From JACVRW01 sp036407035 (GTDB taxonomy: Bacteria > Actinomycetota > Thermoleophilia > Solirubrobacterales > Thermoleophilaceae): a stretch of DNA of 42,865 nucleotides. Location of the stretch: assembly GCA_036407035.1 (NCBI GenBank), contig DASXAA010000202.1, positions 1 to 42,865 on the forward strand, written 5' to 3'. This document shows, piece by piece, positions 37,892-42,865 of this stretch. Numbering within the stretch: position 1 is the first letter of the stretch; each line of letters begins with the position of its first letter. The position numbers and the translations under genes are program-made. The notes under the pieces are model-generated. The model was given only the letters and a program-made list of their open reading frames with translations. It did no database searches and was not told the DNA's origin.

Positions 37892-38424
37892 TCCTCGCCT
37901 CCCGCTCGCCGCAGCGCCGGGCGATCCTGGAGCAGCTCGGCATCGAGTTCCGGGTCGAGGTGCCGGACGTGGAGGAGCTCGCGGCCGGCGAGCCGCGCGC
38001 GCTGGTGGTGGAGAACGCCCGCCGCAAGGCGAGCGCCGTCGCGGGCGAGCACGTCCTGGGCGTGGACACGGCCGTTGTGCTCGACGGCCGTGTGTTCGGC
38101 AAGCCGTCCGACTCGGGGGAGGCCGAGACCTTCCTGCGCCGCCTGTCCGGGCGCACGCACGAGGTGATGAGCGGCATCGTGGTCCGGAACGGGCTCGACG
38201 AGCGCAGCGACGTGGCCACGACGCGCGTGCGCTTCCGTCGCCTGGAGCAGCCGGACATCGACTGGTACCTCTCAACCGGCGAGTGGGAGGAGCGCGCCGG
38301 CGGCTACGCGATCCAGGGCAGGGGCGCCGCCCTGGTCGAGGAGATCGAGGGCGACTACTGGAACGTCGTCGGGCTGCCGGTGCCCGCGCTGCTGAGGCTG
38401 GCGCCGGACCTCATCCGCCCATAG
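37888..38424 (+). CDS. maf: Maf-like nucleotide pyrophosphatase, apparently starting with CTG
   Basis: A Maf/HAM1-type enzyme that hydrolyses (non-canonical) nucleoside triphosphates and is linked to septum control. Reading from CTG at 37888 gives LILASRSPQRRAILEQLGIEF, the expected Maf N-terminus, then ENARRKASAVAG, GVDTAVVLDGRVFGKP, LSGRTHEVMSG, and the C-terminal GYAIQGRGAALVEEIEGDYWNVVGLP. Starting at the first ATG or GTG (37960) would remove the conserved 'ASxSPRR' active-site segment. No ATG, GTG or TTG is in frame upstream back to at least 37861. The CTG overlaps the ndk stop (CTGA), so translation is probably coupled. With this start the length is 178 residues, normal for Maf. Confidence 0.85.
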   Translation: MILASRSPQRRAILEQLGIEFRVEVPDVEELAAGEPRALVVENARRKASAVAGEHVLGVDTAVVLDGRVFGKPSDSGEAETFLRRLSGRTHEVMSGIVVRNGLDERSDVATTRVRFRRLEQPDIDWYLSTGEWEERAGGYAIQGRGAALVEEIEGDYWNVVGLPVPALLRLAPDLIRP

Positions 38425-38569
38425 CCCTGCAAAACGGGTCCGGCACCGGCGGATTCTCGGCTAGACTTCCCGCGCGGGTCGGCCCCCGCGTGGCGTCCCC
38501 ACCGTCGTGTAAGCCGGCAGGCGGTACTGCCGCGCCGGCCCCTATCCTCACTCCCGAACCACCACGAAG
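38425..38569 (+). promoter_or_regulatory. mreB leader region with promoter-like elements and a hairpin
   Basis: This 145-base gap has no gene. TAGACT at 38462-38467 and TATCCT at 38543-38548 are both -10-like. CGGCAG at 38515-38520 pairs with CTGCCG at 38527-38532 around GCGGTA. If transcription begins after the first element, mreB has a GC-rich 5' leader of about 100 bases; from the second it would be nearly leaderless. I do not recognise a riboswitch. Confidence 0.4.
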
Positions 38570-39616
<1,047 letters not shown>

Positions 39617-39643
39617 GACGGCGGCGCCGGGGGGTCCCGAGCC

Positions 39644-40531
39644 GTGTTCGACAAGAAGGTGGTCCGCAGAAGGCGGGCGGCGCTGGCCGTGTTCGTCGGC
39701 CTGTCCGTCGTGCTGCTGACCGCCTACTTCGGCGAGTCGGGCGGCGGCGCCCTCCACTCGGTCCAGCGCGGCACCCAGGAGGCGCTCGCCCCGGTCGAGA
39801 CCGGCGCCAGCCGCGCGCTCAAGCCGGTCAAGGACTTCTTCGGCTGGGTCGGCGACTCGGTCGACGCCAAGAAGCAGAACAAGGAGCTGAAGGCCGACGT
39901 CGAGCGGCTGCGGTCCGAGCTCGCGAAGGCCCAGACCGCCCAGCGCGACGCGCGCGAGCTGCGCGGGCTCGTGGGCCTCCAGCGGACCGAGGGCTATCCG
40001 CGGGGCACGAAGCCCGTGACCGCGCGCATCATCGCCCGCTCACCGACGGTCTGGTACTCGAGCGTAAAGATCGACAAGGGCTCGGACGACGGCGTGAAGC
40101 TCGACCAGCCGGTCGTCGCCTCCGGCGGCCTTGCTGGGAAGATCACGAGCGTGTCGGGTGGGACCTCCGAGGTCACGCTGATCACCGACGGCTCGAGCTT
40201 CGTCGCCGCGCAGATCGTGCCGAAGGGCGCGCACGGCGTGATCGCGCCGTCGGTCGGCAACCCCAACGACCTGTTGCTCCAGAACATCGAGGACGGCCGC
40301 CGGGTCACCGCGCACACGACGGTCGTCACCTCCGGGTTCACCACGCCGAAGGTGCGCTCGCTGTTCCCGCGCGGCATCCCGATCGGCGAGGTGTCGAAGG
40401 TGGACCTCGACGAGGTGGCCACCTACCACCGCGTGCACGTGAAGCCGTTCGCCGACCTCCGTTCGATGGACTACGTGCAGGTGCTGACCGCGAGGGGCAC
40501 CACCACGGTGGCCGAGGCGGGCGCGCCGTGA
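39644..40531 (+). CDS. mreC: Rod shape-determining protein MreC
   Basis: The 295-residue elongasome protein links MreB to PBP2. A basic start (VVRRRRAAL) leads into one membrane helix (AVFVGLSVVLLTAYFG), then a coiled coil (NKELKADVERLRSELAKAQTAQ) and the double beta-barrel periplasmic/extracellular part (VTARIIARSPTVWYSSVKIDKGSDDGVKLDQPVVA split over strands; GLAGKITSVS). The C-terminal RGIPIGEVSKVDLDE and RSMDYVQVL are family-typical. GTG start; the stop overlaps the GTG of mreD (GTGA, 40528-40531). Confidence 0.93.
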   Translation: MFDKKVVRRRRAALAVFVGLSVVLLTAYFGESGGGALHSVQRGTQEALAPVETGASRALKPVKDFFGWVGDSVDAKKQNKELKADVERLRSELAKAQTAQRDARELRGLVGLQRTEGYPRGTKPVTARIIARSPTVWYSSVKIDKGSDDGVKLDQPVVASGGLAGKITSVSGGTSEVTLITDGSSFVAAQIVPKGAHGVIAPSVGNPNDLLLQNIEDGRRVTAHTTVVTSGFTTPKVRSLFPRGIPIGEVSKVDLDEVATYHRVHVKPFADLRSMDYVQVLTARGTTTVAEAGAP

Positions 40532-41106
40532 TCCTGTCGGTCGGCGCCGTCGTACGCGTGGGCCTCCTGCTCTTCCTCGCGGTCGTGCTCCAGCTCTCCT
40601 CGCTCGCCCAGATCAGCATCCTCGGAGGCCACGCGGACCTGGTGCCGCTCGTGGTCGGCGCCGTCGCCTTCTACGGCGGCAGCGTGGCGGGCAGCGCCAC
40701 CGGCTTCGCCGCCGGCGTGCTGCTCGATCTCGCGGTCGGCTCCACGCTGGGCGCGTCGTCGCTCGTGCTGACCGCGGTCGGCTACGCGGTCGGCCGCTTC
40801 CGCGAGGTGCGCGACCCGAGCCACGGCCTGCTCCCGATCCCGGTCGGCGCGGCGGCCACGGCCGGATGGGTGACCGCGTTCGCGGCGGTGTCGTTCATGC
40901 TCGACGTCGGCGCGAACGTCAGCCCGCTCGTGTTCCGCGACATGCTCGTCACGATCCTCCTGAACACGCTGCTGGCGCTGCCGATCTTCACGGGGTGCCG
41001 CTGGATCCTGCGGCCGTGCCTGGTCGTCGACCCGGTCGAGGTTCGCCGCCGCCGGCGCCCGCCGCGCGAGAGCGGCCCGATCGGGCTGCGGGGCCTCGAG
41101 GTCTGA
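40528..41106 (+). CDS. mreD: Rod shape-determining protein MreD
   Basis: A 192-residue polytopic membrane protein with about five or six hydrophobic segments (VGLLLFLAVVLQLSSLAQI; LVPLVVGAVAFYGG; ATGFAAGVLLDLAVG; LVLTAVGYAVGRF; the helix around WVTAFAAVSFMLD; LLNTLLALPIF). The 'GFAAGVLLDL' segment and the position between mreC and mrdA identify it. The GTG start overlaps the mreC stop, so translation is coupled. A basic cytosolic tail (RRRRRPPRE) follows the last helix. The next gene starts seven bases after the stop. Confidence 0.9.
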   Translation: MILSVGAVVRVGLLLFLAVVLQLSSLAQISILGGHADLVPLVVGAVAFYGGSVAGSATGFAAGVLLDLAVGSTLGASSLVLTAVGYAVGRFREVRDPSHGLLPIPVGAAATAGWVTAFAAVSFMLDVGANVSPLVFRDMLVTILLNTLLALPIFTGCRWILRPCLVVDPVEVRRRRRPPRESGPIGLRGLEV

Positions 41107-41113
41107 GCGGCTG

Positions 41114-42865
41114 ATGTACCTCGACAACGAGAGGCGCCCCACGCTCACGCCGCAGCTGGCGATGCGCGTGGCGATCCTCGGCGGCATCGCGCTGCTCGCG
41201 TTCGCGATCATCTTCTTCCGCCTCTGGTTCCTCCAGGTGCTGTCGGGGGACAAGTACCTGGCAGAGGCGAACGACAACCGCGTCCGCGAGATCAAGGTGC
41301 AGGCGCCGCGCGGCGAGATCGTGGACCGCAACGGGCGCGTGCTGGTACGCAACCGCTCGGCCTACGCGGTCAAGATCACGCCGGACGGGCTGCCAGAGGG
41401 CGAGCGCCGCAGGATGCGCCTCTACCGGCGCCTCGGCAGGCTGCTCGATCTGAAGCCGCGGCGGGTCCGCAGACAGGTGGAGAAGCAGCTCAAGGCGCTG
41501 CCGTTCGCGACCGCGACCGTGAAACAGGACGTGTCCGACCCGGTCGTCTGGTACCTGCTCGAGCACCGCGACCAGTTCCCCGGCGTGACGGCCGAGCAGG
41601 TGTTCCTGCGCGAGTACCCACACCACCAGATCGGCGCGCACCTGTTCGGCACCGTGGGCGAGGTGACCGCGGAGCAGATCCACGACCCGCGCTACCGCGG
41701 CGTGGAGGGCGGCGACCGCATCGGCCAGACCGGCGTGGAGGCGGAGTACGACCGCTTCCTGCGCGGGCGCAACGGCGCCAGCCGCGTGCAGGTGGACGCG
41801 CTCGGCCACCTCAGTCGCCGGCTGAAGGTGAGACAGCCCGAGCAGGGCCGCCAGCTGCGGCTGTCGGTGGACCTGAAGGTGCAGGAGGCGGGCCAGGCGG
41901 CGCTAGCGGGCGGCACTGGACGCGGCGCGTTCGCGGTCATGGACGTGAACAGCGGCGAGGTGCTCGCGCTCGGCTCGCAGCCGTCGTTCGACCCGAACAT
42001 CTTCGCCAAGTCGATCAAGCAGTCGGACTACAAGCGCCTGCTCGACCCCGAGAACGGCGCGCCGCTCTCGAACCGGGCGATCCAGGGTGGCTACCCCACC
42101 GGCTCGACGTTCAAGCTGATCACGGCCACCGCCGCGCTCGAGGGCGGCCTGATCACGCCCGACACCGTGCTGTTCGACGGCGGCTCGCTCAAGGTCGGCG
42201 GCGTGGAGTTCAAGAACGCCGGCGGGGCGGCCCACGGCAGCCTCGCGCTGCGCCAGGCACTGACCGTCTCGAGCGACGTCTTCTTCTACCAGCTCGGACA
42301 GATGGCCTACAACAGCGGCAAGGGCAACGTCCTCCAGCTGTGGGCGCGCCGGCTCGGCATCGGCCGCAACACGGGGATCGACCTGCCGGCCGAGCTGCCG
42401 GGGCTGCTGCCCACTGCGCGCTGGCGCAACCGGCTCTACAAGAGGGGCCTGACCGACCGGCAGTGGTCGGTCGGCGACAACATCAACCTGTCGGTCGGCC
42501 AGGGCGACCTGAAGGCCGACCCGCTGCAGATGGCCGTGGCCTACGCCACGATCGCGAACGGCGGCAGGGTGCTGAAGCCGCGCCTCGGGATGCGGATCGA
42601 GGACTCGTCCGGGCGGCCGCTCCAGCAGCTCCAGGCGCCGGTGGCGCGCAAGCTCGACATCAACCCCGAGTACCGCCAGGCGATCCTGGACGGCCTGCGC
42701 GGCGCGGCCAGCCTGCCCGGAGGTACCTCGACGCCGGTGTTCGCGGGCTTCCCGATCCCGGTCGCCGGCAAGACCGGCACGGCCGAGAAGGGGCCCGGCC
42801 GCGCCGACCAGTCGTGGTACATCGCGCTCGCGCCGTGGCCCGACTTCAAGTACGTGGTGGCGGTG
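41114..42865 (+). CDS. mrdA: Penicillin-binding protein 2 (elongation transpeptidase), cut by window end
   Basis: The class B PBP that crosslinks side-wall peptidoglycan. The 584 codons present begin with a short cytosolic segment, one membrane helix (VAILGGIALLAFAIIFFRLW), the dimerisation/pedestal domain with APRGEIVDRNGRVLVRN, and HLFGTVGEV...GQTGVEAEYDRFLRG. The transpeptidase domain has the nucleophile motif STFK in GGYPTGSTFKLIT, SSD in TVSSDVFFYQLG in the SxN position (SSD is usual for PBP2), and KTGT in VAGKTGTAEKG. No stop codon is reached; only the last part of the domain is missing. It completes the mreBCD-mrdA elongasome cluster. Confidence 0.96.
   Translation, partial: MYLDNERRPTLTPQLAMRVAILGGIALLAFAIIFFRLWFLQVLSGDKYLAEANDNRVREIKVQAPRGEIVDRNGRVLVRNRSAYAVKITPDGLPEGERRRMRLYRRLGRLLDLKPRRVRRQVEKQLKALPFATATVKQDVSDPVVWYLLEHRDQFPGVTAEQVFLREYPHHQIGAHLFGTVGEVTAEQIHDPRYRGVEGGDRIGQTGVEAEYDRFLRGRNGASRVQVDALGHLSRRLKVRQPEQGRQLRLSVDLKVQEAGQAALAGGTGRGAFAVMDVNSGEVLALGSQPSFDPNIFAKSIKQSDYKRLLDPENGAPLSNRAIQGGYPTGSTFKLITATAALEGGLITPDTVLFDGGSLKVGGVEFKNAGGAAHGSLALRQALTVSSDVFFYQLGQMAYNSGKGNVLQLWARRLGIGRNTGIDLPAELPGLLPTARWRNRLYKRGLTDRQWSVGDNINLSVGQGDLKADPLQMAVAYATIANGGRVLKPRLGMRIEDSSGRPLQQLQAPVARKLDINPEYRQAILDGLRGAASLPGGTSTPVFAGFPIPVAGKTGTAEKGPGRADQSWYIALAPWPDFKYVVAV

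Overview
The window is a gene-dense, very GC-rich chromosomal segment from an actinobacterium. The gene families point to the class Thermoleophilia (Solirubrobacterales-like): AfsR/SARP and PASTA-less Ser/Thr kinase signalling, trigger factor followed by clpP and clpX, valS-folC followed by ndk-maf and mreBCD-mrdA, and several small proteins I recognise mainly from that lineage. This placement is inferred from gene content and composition, not from a marker gene. I see no rRNA, tRNA, CRISPR array, insertion sequence or prophage. No gap between genes exceeds about 150 bases.

Layout. 1-2696: the end of a sarcosine-oxidase-type flavoprotein, formate-tetrahydrofolate ligase (fhs) and fdhD, a one-carbon/formate group. 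2696-6047: a secreted-looking unknown with no normal start codon, a YdeI/OmpD-associated protein, an FAD-dependent reductase, a PPOX flavin/F420 protein and a DUF3303 protein, closed by a strong hairpin. 6075-11879: a signalling block with a small repeat-containing membrane protein, an AfsR-like regulator with an extra C-terminal region, a giant Ser/Thr kinase whose outside half is a beta-propeller plus a branched-chain-amino-acid-type binding protein, and an RsbW-like ATPase. 11812-13497: an ACT-domain gene with an apparent attenuation leader (a 22-residue leader peptide ending Val-Ile-Ala-Ile-Val plus nested RNA helices), divergent from an aminotransferase. 13494-19744: mostly minus-strand metabolic genes (ring-cleaving dioxygenase with a 20-bp palindromic operator, cysteine-free HesB-like protein, acyl-CoA carboxylase beta subunit, RNase D, hydroxyisobutyrate-dehydrogenase-like enzyme, DUF2171). 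19810-22953: a two-domain murein hydrolase, a 48-residue protein and a 4-coumarate-CoA-ligase-like enzyme.

22982-30814 carries the protein quality-control genes tig, clpP and clpX, interrupted by a 717-residue secreted nidogen-like protein and by a TetR/MFS efflux pair with a clear operator. 30827-32667 holds a small unknown, an MBL-fold hydrolase and an AT-rich XRE/nucleotidyltransferase module resembling a toxin-antitoxin pair. 32768-42865 is conserved housekeeping: valS, folC, two small membrane proteins, ndk, maf (apparently starting with CTG), then mreB-mreC-mreD-mrdA, the last cut by the window end.

The items most worth a second look are the leader-peptide attenuator on the ACT-domain gene, the kinase/propeller/binding-protein receptor coupled to an AfsR-like regulator with 11-bp-phased repeats upstream, and the M14 peptidase-amidase fusion.
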